Positions 49,963 to 57,445 of a stretch of 64,000 nt of DNA are shown here, in pieces. How positions within the stretch are numbered: position 1 is the first letter of the stretch; the number at the start of each line of letters is the position of its first letter. The notes under the pieces are model-generated. The model was not told the DNA's origin. It made no database searches and was given only the letters and a program-made list of their open reading frames with translations. Origin of the DNA: Candidatus Methanoplasma cognatum (GTDB taxonomy: Archaea > Thermoplasmatota > Thermoplasmata > Methanomassiliicoccales > Methanomethylophilaceae); contig WRLM01000003.1 of NCBI GenBank assembly GCA_009777615.1, positions 62,001-126,000 of the forward strand, given 5' to 3'. A program made the translations under genes and the position numbers.

Positions 49963-51709
49963 TGCGTACCGCCCTTAAAGAAGCGAAATTATAGTGTTTA
50001 TAAATTTTCATACAATCATCATCAGACAATTTGCTTGCTAATTCGACCATATTCTGCTGTTTTGAAGACTTCAGAAGTTTAATGGCCTCTTCTGCGGTGC
50101 CTTTTTTCAATAATTCGCAGAAACGTTCTTCTCCTAAGCATTCCAGTAGATCTTCTTCCAGATTACAATGAGATAAAAACAGCGCATATTTTACGCGAAT
50201 TGAATCGAGAGCGGTTTTTTCGTTATCGTAATAAGTTCTTGCTTGCGGAGGTTTGCTCTCACCGACTGATAAATCCGATCTCGCGTTCAAAGATTCTGAT
50301 GCAGAAGAGCCGCCGATATATTTCACAAGATGGTTGATTCTTTCGAATCCTGATTGTCTGTATAGGGCGGGATCACTGTTTTGTATTTTTGTAATGTCAT
50401 TGTCGGTTTTTATAAAATATCGAATGTTCAGCGCAGACAAAACGTCAATGTATTTTTCGAATCCTACTCCTTCCACGCTTAATACATGCACGCCTTTTGA
50501 TTCATAATACGGATCAATCTCAGTTAGCACTCGTTCGAATAATACACACTCGGACTCACCTTCTACCAGCAACACCGAATCCGCAAATATTGATTCGGAC
50601 AACGCACGGTTGAGTTTCTTTTTTGCGGTTTTCCAGACATCGGGAACAACATATGATTCGCTTGAGGCGGTTATTTTGTTCGGGTTATACAGACGGATCA
50701 GATGCAAATCATCCATTTCGCTAAGTATAAACGGTGAGTGAGTGGAGATAAACAGATAGTTTAGTTTGTTGTCGTTTGCTTCGCTGTTGAAAAGGAAATG
50801 CGATAATGCGGATTGCATTGATCTGTGTATGTGCGTTTCAGGTTCTTCAATTAAAAACAGATTTATTTTCTTTTCGGCAGTTTCTTCAGACAAAAGATTG
50901 TATATCGAATATGCCAGAAGCTTCTTGCGGCCTTCCCCTGCGGTCGGATATTCATTATCATCGTTATCTTGTTGAATGAAAGGAACGATGTCAGAGTAAA
51001 GATGGTTGATGGCAAAAGTGGACTTTATTCCGATCGAGACATCCTCATCTCTCATTTTACGGTATGACGGCGTAAGTTTGTTCTGAAATTCTTGAATTCC
51101 GGATAGTTTCGAGATCTCTTGATTGATTTCCTTGACTTTTGTCTTTATGTTGTTTTCTGTCAAGCTGTCCTTTTCTTCTTCGCTTTCTTTGTTTTTGATT
51201 AGTGTGCGTATGTTTTTCTTAAACAGATCTTGGAGGTCGATATAAGAATTGATGTAAATTACGTTGAACACGCTGTCAATGTCAAAGTATCCGTTGTTAT
51301 TTGAGCGTATATCCTTTAACTTCTCGGCATCGCCGCCCCACTGCATAGAAATTTCAGCACAGTTCATTTGATTGTTGTACGAAGCGGTAAATCTGATGAA
51401 TACCTCGGCGTCAGAGCTGCATATGGCATCTTTCATTTTCGCTCTCAGCTTTTCTGTATCGGGGGAATCGGCATCCTTAATGTCGATGCAGGCAGTAATC
51501 TCTATTTTTGTCTCGATATTCCTTTTGTGAAAATCAGATTCCGTTAAATCGAACTTGCGCATGTTTCTGTCGAAAAGACAACGAAGGGCATAAAGAAAAT
51601 TCGTCTTTCCGATATCATTCATACCGAAGAAAACGTTCTTATTGCCTATGTCCACTTTTATGTTATCAAAATTGCGGAAATTTTTGATTTCTATCGATTT
51701 GAATCTCAT
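49949..51709 (-). CDS. gajA: Gabija defence protein GajA (OLD-family ATPase-TOPRIM nuclease)
   Basis: About 586 residues. The SMC-like ATPase domain has MRFKSIEIKNFRNFDNI, Walker A GMNDIGKT (29-36), Walker B IEEPE (287-291) and STHSP (322-326). The C-terminal TOPRIM domain has VEGESE (382-387) and the DND pair (436-438). Known GajA is a DNA-nicking endonuclease held inactive by nucleotides and released when phage replication depletes them. The frame opens at 51826, but the ATG at 51709 matches the family start and has GGGGA upstream. Together with gajB this is a complete system. Confidence 0.88.
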   Translation of the reverse strand: MRFKSIEIKNFRNFDNIKVDIGNKNVFFGMNDIGKTNFLYALRCLFDRNMRKFDLTESDFHKRNIETKIEITACIDIKDADSPDTEKLRAKMKDAICSSDAEVFIRFTASYNNQMNCAEISMQWGGDAEKLKDIRSNNNGYFDIDSVFNVIYINSYIDLQDLFKKNIRTLIKNKESEEEKDSLTENNIKTKVKEINQEISKLSGIQEFQNKLTPSYRKMRDEDVSIGIKSTFAINHLYSDIVPFIQQDNDDNEYPTAGEGRKKLLAYSIYNLLSEETAEKKINLFLIEEPETHIHRSMQSALSHFLFNSEANDNKLNYLFISTHSPFILSEMDDLHLIRLYNPNKITASSESYVVPDVWKTAKKKLNRALSESIFADSVLLVEGESECVLFERVLTEIDPYYESKGVHVLSVEGVGFEKYIDVLSALNIRYFIKTDNDITKIQNSDPALYRQSGFERINHLVKYIGGSSASESLNARSDLSVGESKPPQARTYYDNEKTALDSIRVKYALFLSHCNLEEDLLECLGEERFCELLKKGTAEEAIKLLKSSKQQNMVELASKLSDDDCMKIYKHYNFASLRAVRNETN

Positions 51710-51755
51710 ATGTTTGTCCCCGATATCTTTTTGGTTCGACTCATCTAGGCGTTTT

Positions 51756-52379
51756 TCAACCCATTTGTTGTTTGGTTTGTCTCCGGAACCGTCCTGCCAA
51801 GCAGTACTGCTGATTTTCATCATCATGGTTTTCGATGAAATTCGCCAAGGCGTTTGAAACCTCTCTTATGGTACTCAAAGATTCGTCTATGAACTCCACG
51901 CTGTAATCCATATTCTCGCTTTCGACCTCAAGTGTTTTCCCGATGTGGATGTTGTTACGTAGGTCCTTTGCAGCTACGATGAAGTGCTTACCTTGCTCAG
52001 AAAAATCCAGTGCCCCGATTCTTCTGAGGTATGACCTTATTTCATCGAACCGGATGAAATCTGTCATATCTTTCCTTAAATAGAGTTCACAAGGATCCCT
52101 GCACGTCTCTATCTCATTGCATTGCATCTGGAAGGTCAGAGCGGCACCGAACATTATTCCTTCCAATACTGAAAAAGTGTTTATAAGCAGCTGTTTACAG
52201 GTCATAGCCCTGAGGCTTTTCTGTAAAGCATATGTCTTCAAAAGATCAAGATTGAAGTGTACATACTGGAGTGTGAAAGCAACATTAGCTTTGATAATAT
52301 CATCATGTATTATCTCATCAAGTCTGTATTCCCTGATGATCTCTTTTTTGGTTTCAAGCTTTATGTCCAGTTTCATCAT
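51756..52379 (-). CDS. HEPN-like helical protein upstream of Gabija
   Basis: 207 residues, almost all helical, without membrane segments. Near the C-terminus a RNNIH motif (141-145, in KDLRNNIHIGK) resembles the R-x(n)-H active site of HEPN ribonucleases, though the spacing is one shorter than the usual R-x4-6-H. It lies directly upstream of gajA on the same strand, 46 nt from the gajA ATG, and is equally AT-rich, so it was probably acquired with the system and may be co-transcribed. It could be a toxin, a sensor or an unrelated passenger. Family assignment is tentative. Confidence 0.55.
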   Translation of the reverse strand: MMKLDIKLETKKEIIREYRLDEIIHDDIIKANVAFTLQYVHFNLDLLKTYALQKSLRAMTCKQLLINTFSVLEGIMFGAALTFQMQCNEIETCRDPCELYLRKDMTDFIRFDEIRSYLRRIGALDFSEQGKHFIVAAKDLRNNIHIGKTLEVESENMDYSVEFIDESLSTIREVSNALANFIENHDDENQQYCLAGRFRRQTKQQMG

Positions 52380-52469
52380 TATGTTATACTATGTTCCATG
52401 TATATAATCCCGAACAAAACAGTTCTCTTTAAGAAAAGTTTAGATTACTGCACTAGGTTACATTGATGC

Positions 52470-52763
52470 TTGTTAGAAAAATTCAACCCAGGCGACCCAG
52501 TCGCATTCATGAGAGGTGTAATAAGGGCATCCCTGGAGTTGTATGAAAATTATGAATATTATTCAGTAGCTGAAACTCTTAAAAGCATAAGAAGTAAGAT
52601 AGACGATGGCAAAATGCCGTCCTTAACTATGATTCTGTCTCTATCTGCAAATCTTATAAATGATCTACTGGGGTCCGAACATCATGCGAAGCACGGCAGA
52701 TATGAACACAGATATCCTATAGTGCTCGATGATAGGTTTGAAACACGGGGGCTCACGGAATAA
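52470..52763 (+). CDS. Small protein of unknown function, start uncertain
   Basis: Up to 97 residues from a TTG at 52470 (or 84 from the ATG at 52509). Helical, no known motif; contains AETLKSIRSKIDDGKMPS and ends HRYPIVLDDRFETRGLTE. No clear ribosome-binding site. It is divergent from the HEPN-like gene and precedes decayed coding DNA, so it may itself be a fragment of a broken gene. Confidence 0.4.
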   Translation: MLEKFNPGDPVAFMRGVIRASLELYENYEYYSVAETLKSIRSKIDDGKMPSLTMILSLSANLINDLLGSEHHAKHGRYEHRYPIVLDDRFETRGLTE

Positions 52764-53168
52764 ACATAACAAATCAGATGTTATTCAAAGATTTTATGAA
52801 CACATAGAAAATAATGTTTATCAAAAATTCAGAGCTGCTGGATGCCAAATATTATAAGCGCACGCAAAGTCCTGAAGAAAATTCTCAAGACTTCATGAAA
52901 GACATCGAATAAAATGTGAAAAGAGGAGACTGTGAACGAGCCGCCAAAGACGGTATTCCTTTATTTTTGCTGTATTCGACGGAGCATCTAAACCTATGAA
53001 AAAAGTGTTGAAGAATGCACTTAAAAAAAATTCAGACCTGATCTCCCTGCTAGAGATGTTGATGGTATCACAGAGGGATTTCTTTCTGTCTACGCTATGT
53101 ACGATCATGATGGAAAAAAGATATCCGACTACACGTATGTAAGAAACGCTCTTGCACACCCGCCATAA
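52764..53168 (+). pseudogene. Decayed HEPN-type gene remnants
   Basis: No intact frame, but protein-like stretches in successive frames: DVIQRFYEHIENNVYQKFR; a 32-codon piece from 52814; FIFAVFDGASKPMKKVLKNA; and from ~53030 PDLPARDVDGITEGFLSVY leading to DYTYVRNALAHPP and a stop at 53166-53168. RNALAH fits the R-x4-H motif of HEPN/Apea-like proteins. The last two pieces join if a frameshift is placed in the run of eight A at 53023-53030. The following 53169-53350 shows one short hairpin (CGCTGTT/AACAGCG) and no gene. Confidence 0.45.
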
Positions 53169-53350
53169 AGTAAGGAAAACGGTGCTTTCAGATAGTGTAA
53201 GCCATGCCGGGCACGCAACTGTTAAATGACCTGGCGGTCAGTATTCGGAGCATGAAATGTCGAGGTCAGGATGCACATTTCCAGCAGTCAGAAGACGAAA
53301 AAACCCGCGCTGTTCCGCAACAGCGTTTAGAAAGGTGAGCCAGTATGATA

Positions 53351-53436
<86 letters not shown>

Positions 53437-53553
53437 CTGTGAAGACCTGACAACGCTTTCCGTTATTATCGTTTTCCTTTTTGAATAACAAAGCGCCGAA
53501 CGAAATCCAATTAAGCAGGAGATAGATATACCGGAAAAAGAGGTGTCCCGTTA

Positions 53554-55365
53554 ATGAACATTCTTGAAGAAAGCGGCAAAGGCCTTCTGTTGGGCAACGA
53601 AGCCATAGTGAGAGGCCTTATTGAGGCGGGAGTGAGATTCGCATCCACATATCCCGGTACCCCCTCGTCGGAGATCGGCAATATCCTGGAAGAGATCTCT
53701 GAGGAAGCAGGGATGTATTTCGAGTTCTCATCCAATGAGAAGATAGCGTTGGAAGTGTCCGCCGCCGCCGCTTCCGCCGGAGTAAGGTCCTTCGCTTTCA
53801 TGAAACACGTCGGCCTGAACGTGGCCGCCGATCCCCTCATGACACTGGCATACTCAGGGGTGGTGGGGGGGATGCTCGTGCTGACCGCGGACGATCCCTC
53901 GGCGCACAGCTCCCAGAATGAACAGGACAACCGCTACTTTGCGACGATCTCCCTGTTGCCGATGATAGAGCCGTCCACAGCCGCCGAAGCTAAGGACATG
54001 ATAAAGTACGCTTACGAGATATCCGAGAAGCTGACCCTTCCGGTGATATACAGGACCACCACCAGGATTAACCATGCCAGATCGATAGTCGAATACGGGC
54101 CTAAGATGGAGACGCCTGCAAAGGGGCACTTCAACAAAGACGATAAAAGATTCGTGAACATACCCGCATTCGCCAAACTGAACAGGGTGAGACTGCTTGA
54201 GCTCAACAAAAAAGCGCAGGAGCTGTCCGAGGTCTCGCCTCTGAACCGTATCGAGGGCGAAGGGGAGATAGGCGTCATCACTTCCGGCGTGAGCTACACT
54301 TATGTCAAAGAGTTCACCTCAAAGGCATCGATCCTGAAGATCGGATTCACGAACCCTCTCCCCGAGAAGAAGATCGCCGATTTCATCAGAGGTAAGAAAC
54401 ATGTGATAGTAGTGGAGGAACTTGATCCGTTCCTGGAGGACCAGGTGCTCCGCATATGCGCTCAGAACGGCCTCGGCGTTCCGATATACGGGAAGAGGTC
54501 GGGGCACCTTCCGAGGGAGTGGGAGTACTCCCCGGACACCATGAAAAAACTGAATGGCCTGCTTGAAGTAAAGGATATGCCTACACCTCTTCCCCCGGCC
54601 GATATCAAGCTGCCTAACCGCCCGGCGACACTCTGCGCCGCATGCCCACACAGAGGGATGTTCGCGGCGGCGAAAAGGGCCGTGGGGAAAAGGGATGTGG
54701 TATACTGCACCGACATAGGCTGTTATACGCTCGGATTGCAGCCTCCTTTCCATGCCGCCGATTTCCTGATATGTATGGGAGGCGGAGCCGGAGCCGCCGG
54801 GGGATTCGACAAATCGACAGATCAAAAAGCGATAGCTTTCATCGGAGACTCCACCTTTTTCCATTCCGGCGTGGGGCCGCTGACGTCCTCGATCTTCAAT
54901 AACCACAAGATAGTGATGGTCATCCTCGATAACCGGACAACGGCGATGACGGGACACCAGCCGAACCCGGGGACGGGTAGGGACTTCGGCGGCGTATGCA
55001 CCGAGCCTATCGACATGGAAACGCTGGTCAAAGGACTGGGCATAAAGTTCGTCAGGACAGTCAACCCGTATGATGTTAAGGCGGCAGAAAAGGTAATGAA
55101 AGATGCTCTCGACTTCGACGGCACTGCTGTGGTGGTGTCAAAGTGCCCCTGCCCTCTGGAACTGAAGAGGAACAAGACACTCGTCGTCAAAGAATGCAGC
55201 GTCAACCAGAACAAATGCATACACTGCCATATCTGCGTAAAGACGATCGCATGTCCCGCTCTCATCAAGAAGGGAGAGGTCGTCACGACCGATCCCGCCA
55301 ACTGTATCGGGTGCGGGATGTGCGCTAATGTCTGCCCCAAAGGCGCGATAGAGGTGAGAGAATGA
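53554..55365 (+). CDS. iorA: Indolepyruvate:ferredoxin oxidoreductase alpha subunit
   Basis: 603 residues. It oxidatively decarboxylates aryl pyruvates to aryl-CoA with ferredoxin, in aromatic amino acid catabolism or, in reverse, synthesis. The N-terminal pyrimidine-binding domain is seen in LLLGNEAIVRGLIEAGV and AFMKHVGLNVAADPL. The TPP domain includes YCTDIGCYTLG, MGGGAGAAGGF and IGDSTFFHSG. The C-terminal ~65 residues carry two 4Fe-4S motifs (CIHCHICVKTIACPAL and CIGCGMCANVCPKGAI). Start from AGGTG upstream. The stop overlaps iorB by 4 nt. Confidence 0.95.
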   Translation: MNILEESGKGLLLGNEAIVRGLIEAGVRFASTYPGTPSSEIGNILEEISEEAGMYFEFSSNEKIALEVSAAAASAGVRSFAFMKHVGLNVAADPLMTLAYSGVVGGMLVLTADDPSAHSSQNEQDNRYFATISLLPMIEPSTAAEAKDMIKYAYEISEKLTLPVIYRTTTRINHARSIVEYGPKMETPAKGHFNKDDKRFVNIPAFAKLNRVRLLELNKKAQELSEVSPLNRIEGEGEIGVITSGVSYTYVKEFTSKASILKIGFTNPLPEKKIADFIRGKKHVIVVEELDPFLEDQVLRICAQNGLGVPIYGKRSGHLPREWEYSPDTMKKLNGLLEVKDMPTPLPPADIKLPNRPATLCAACPHRGMFAAAKRAVGKRDVVYCTDIGCYTLGLQPPFHAADFLICMGGGAGAAGGFDKSTDQKAIAFIGDSTFFHSGVGPLTSSIFNNHKIVMVILDNRTTAMTGHQPNPGTGRDFGGVCTEPIDMETLVKGLGIKFVRTVNPYDVKAAEKVMKDALDFDGTAVVVSKCPCPLELKRNKTLVVKECSVNQNKCIHCHICVKTIACPALIKKGEVVTTDPANCIGCGMCANVCPKGAIEVRE

Positions 55366-55949
55366 AGTACACAGTGCAGATCGTAGGCGTAGGCGGACAG
55401 GGAGTGCTCTTGGCGTCCATGGTGCTTGGAACTGCGGCCATGAGGGCCGGCCACCAGGTATCGATGAGCGAGATCCACGGCATGGCCCAAAGGGGAGGGA
55501 GCGTGATATCTACACTGCGTTTCGGCGGCGACACCGTCAGCCCCCTGGAATCGGCGGGCGGAGCGGACCTGATCATGGGGTTCGAGCCGGTAGAGACCTG
55601 CAGGTATCTTTCCCTAGGTAATAAGGAGACGTTCATACTAATGAATCTTGACCCGACATACCCCTCGGCGGTCGCCGCCGGCTTCGAAGAATATCCAGAC
55701 ATTCAGAAGCTGGTGGATTCGGTAAGGTCCAGGACAGATAACCTAAAAACATTGGACGCTACAAAGGTCGCCGTGGCCGCCGGAAAAGCGGTCGCCGCTA
55801 ACGCCGTGATGATCGGAGCGGTCGCGGCGGTGAAAGGCTTCCCATTGAAGAAAGAGCTTCTCAAGGAGGTCTTATTGGAGGTCGTGCCTGAGAACTCCAA
55901 AGAGTTGAATTCAAAAGCATTCGATATGGGTTACGATGCGATGTCATAA
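55362..55949 (+). CDS. iorB: Indolepyruvate:ferredoxin oxidoreductase beta subunit
   Basis: A 195-residue partner of IorA; gamma-type domain of 2-oxoacid:ferredoxin oxidoreductases. Signature IVGVGGQGVLLASMVLG at the N-terminus, SEIHGMAQRGGSVISTLRFG, then PLESAGGADLIMGFEPVET. Length is standard. Overlaps iorA by 4 nt (ATGA), so the subunits are made in balance. A duplicated hairpin terminator follows within 10 nt. Confidence 0.95.
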   Translation: MKYTVQIVGVGGQGVLLASMVLGTAAMRAGHQVSMSEIHGMAQRGGSVISTLRFGGDTVSPLESAGGADLIMGFEPVETCRYLSLGNKETFILMNLDPTYPSAVAAGFEEYPDIQKLVDSVRSRTDNLKTLDATKVAVAAGKAVAANAVMIGAVAAVKGFPLKKELLKEVLLEVVPENSKELNSKAFDMGYDAMS

Positions 55950-55958
55950 ATCAAAGAA

Positions 55959-56066
55959 GGAAGAACTTGGGGGAGGGGGAATCCCCCATTTTTTGATAGT
56001 GAGTTTATGCCCCCGGAGGAAGAACTTGGGGGAGGGGGAATCCCCCATTTTTTGATAGTGAGTTTA
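55959..56066 (+). repeat. 49-bp tandem duplication of a terminator
   Basis: The 49-bp unit at 55959-56007 is repeated exactly at 56018-56066, separated by 10 bp. Each carries GGGGG-AAT-CCCCC followed by six T, a plus-strand terminator for iorAB. The second copy ends with the stop codon of the convergent FtsZ-like gene, so the duplicated unit includes that gene's last bases. Perfect identity implies a recent event. Confidence 0.85.
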
Positions 56067-56774
56067 GACACCTGAGAACAACGGGAGCTCCCGTGTGTTG
56101 CCGACATCCATCTTCTTGGAGTAGACTGTCTTTTGGATTGTGGTTATTTCATCTTTTATCTTCGATGCCAGCGTAGCCGATGTTTCGCCGACGAAGCCCA
56201 TTATGCTTTTGTTGACTGTGCGCATGGCTTCGTTCATTGTAGCGTTCGGCATGAGATCGAGGACCTTGTCGTTCTCTATGGTGAATGTGTTCGGGCATGT
56301 TGCCCTGATCGTTCTTATCCCCTCTCTTGCGATCGATACCTTTTCGGTCTCGAAGAAGAACGGGTTGATACCGATCGTGAATGTCATCATGTTGTTGCGG
56401 CTGCATATCTCCGCCACCACTGACGCCGCGCCTGTCCCGGTGCCTCCCCCGAGTCCGGCGATAATGAAGACCGCATCGTGCCCGATGACCGCCTTCTCTA
56501 TCTCCTCTTCGTGGATCTTGGCGCATTTGTTACCGAGTCTGGCGTCGCCCTTGGTGCCCTCGCCCTTTGTGACCGCTTTGCATATGTAGACTTTCTTATC
56601 TGCGGCTGTTTCGTCCAGGGCCTTTCTGTCTGTGTTGATGGCAATGGTGTCCACTGGTGCAAGCGCTTTGTAGAAACCGCTTACAACGTTGCATCCCGCA
56701 CCTCCGATACCGACCACTGCTATACGAGGCTCGATCGTTATGGATCTTTCAGTTTCCTTTGTGTTCGCTTCCAT
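56064..56774 (-). CDS. FtsZ-like GTPase lacking the C-terminal domain
   Basis: 236 residues of the tubulin/FtsZ superfamily. The nucleotide-binding half is complete: VGIGGAGCN (21-29), AINTDRKAL (45-53), the tubulin signature GGGTGTG (109-115), the FFFETEK loop and the start of the core helix H7. It then ends after about 30 further residues (YSKKMDVGNTRELPLF). The T7 loop that activates GTP hydrolysis in the neighbouring subunit, and the whole C-terminal domain of normal FtsZ (usually 350-400 residues), are missing. There is no downstream remnant, so this looks like a genuine short protein. A CdrS-like regulator lies upstream. Canonical filament formation seems unlikely. Confidence 0.85.
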   Translation of the reverse strand: MEANTKETERSITIEPRIAVVGIGGAGCNVVSGFYKALAPVDTIAINTDRKALDETAADKKVYICKAVTKGEGTKGDARLGNKCAKIHEEEIEKAVIGHDAVFIIAGLGGGTGTGAASVVAEICSRNNMMTFTIGINPFFFETEKVSIAREGIRTIRATCPNTFTIENDKVLDLMPNATMNEAMRTVNKSIMGFVGETSATLASKIKDEITTIQKTVYSKKMDVGNTRELPLFSGV

Positions 56775-56867
56775 TTGTGCATCCCCATTTTTTTAAAGTG
56801 TTTCTATCCGGCGAAGATGTGCATAGCACTTTCCCATCGCCCCGCCGGAGTGTTTCCCATCCCTTCT

Positions 56868-57218
56868 TCATTTCATTTTTGAGGACATCTGCGCAGCCTT
56901 AAAGGAGCGGTTGGCGGAATCCGCTTCGGATTCCGGCGACACGATCCTGTCGGTCACGCATTTTCTGATGTATTCCTCTTCGCTGAAAATGGTCCCATCT
57001 TCCACCATCAGTCTTAAGGTCTCCATCTGTACCTCATTAAAGCGGATGAAGAATCCGCTTCCGGACCCAATACGCCTTTGCGAGCTTATGTGCCCGGCTA
57101 TTGCGTCCCTGATGAAACTGGAGCGGCTGTCGATCTTATTCTCAGCCATGAAGTCCTCCATTTTCTGGATGTCTTCAGTTCCCATCCTGATCGAGATCGT
57201 TATTTCCTTGTCTCCCAT
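56868..57218 (-). CDS. Ribbon-helix-helix regulator, CdrS-like
   Basis: 116 residues. N-terminal ribbon-helix-helix domain: ITISIRMGTEDIQKMEDFMA, then RSSFIRDAIAGHI. A C-terminal half (~55-116) includes SGFFIRFNEVQMETLRLMVE and a charged tail, perhaps a second RHH-like unit. In haloarchaea the RHH protein CdrS is encoded with ftsZ2 and controls cell division genes; here the order RHH then FtsZ-like is the same, with a 93-nt gap. The link is by analogy. An AT-rich promoter region (57240-57420) containing TTTAAA and TATTA elements separates it from leuS. Confidence 0.72.
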   Translation of the reverse strand: MGDKEITISIRMGTEDIQKMEDFMAENKIDSRSSFIRDAIAGHISSQRRIGSGSGFFIRFNEVQMETLRLMVEDGTIFSEEEYIRKCVTDRIVSPESEADSANRSFKAAQMSSKMK

Positions 57219-57445
57219 TCCATCACCTTAAGCTCGCAGAGTCCCATCCCTCCGCGCTCGCAGTATTACTACATGTATTACAAACTATTTAAAGATGTAC
57301 TACAAATGTATTATGTTCCTATTTTGCAGGCTTTAACGCGGCTGTTGTTAAGAAACCCGTATGCGGCTGACCGTTGTCACTATTCCATAAGATATTATTT
57401 TAATAAGGGGACATATTAGAGCGTAAACAACCGCCGAGGGCTCAG

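Noticed and set aside
48424-51709. Retron or restriction-modification system instead of Gabija
   Set aside because: No reverse transcriptase, methylase or specificity subunit; the OLD-type nuclease plus short UvrD helicase pair is diagnostic of Gabija.
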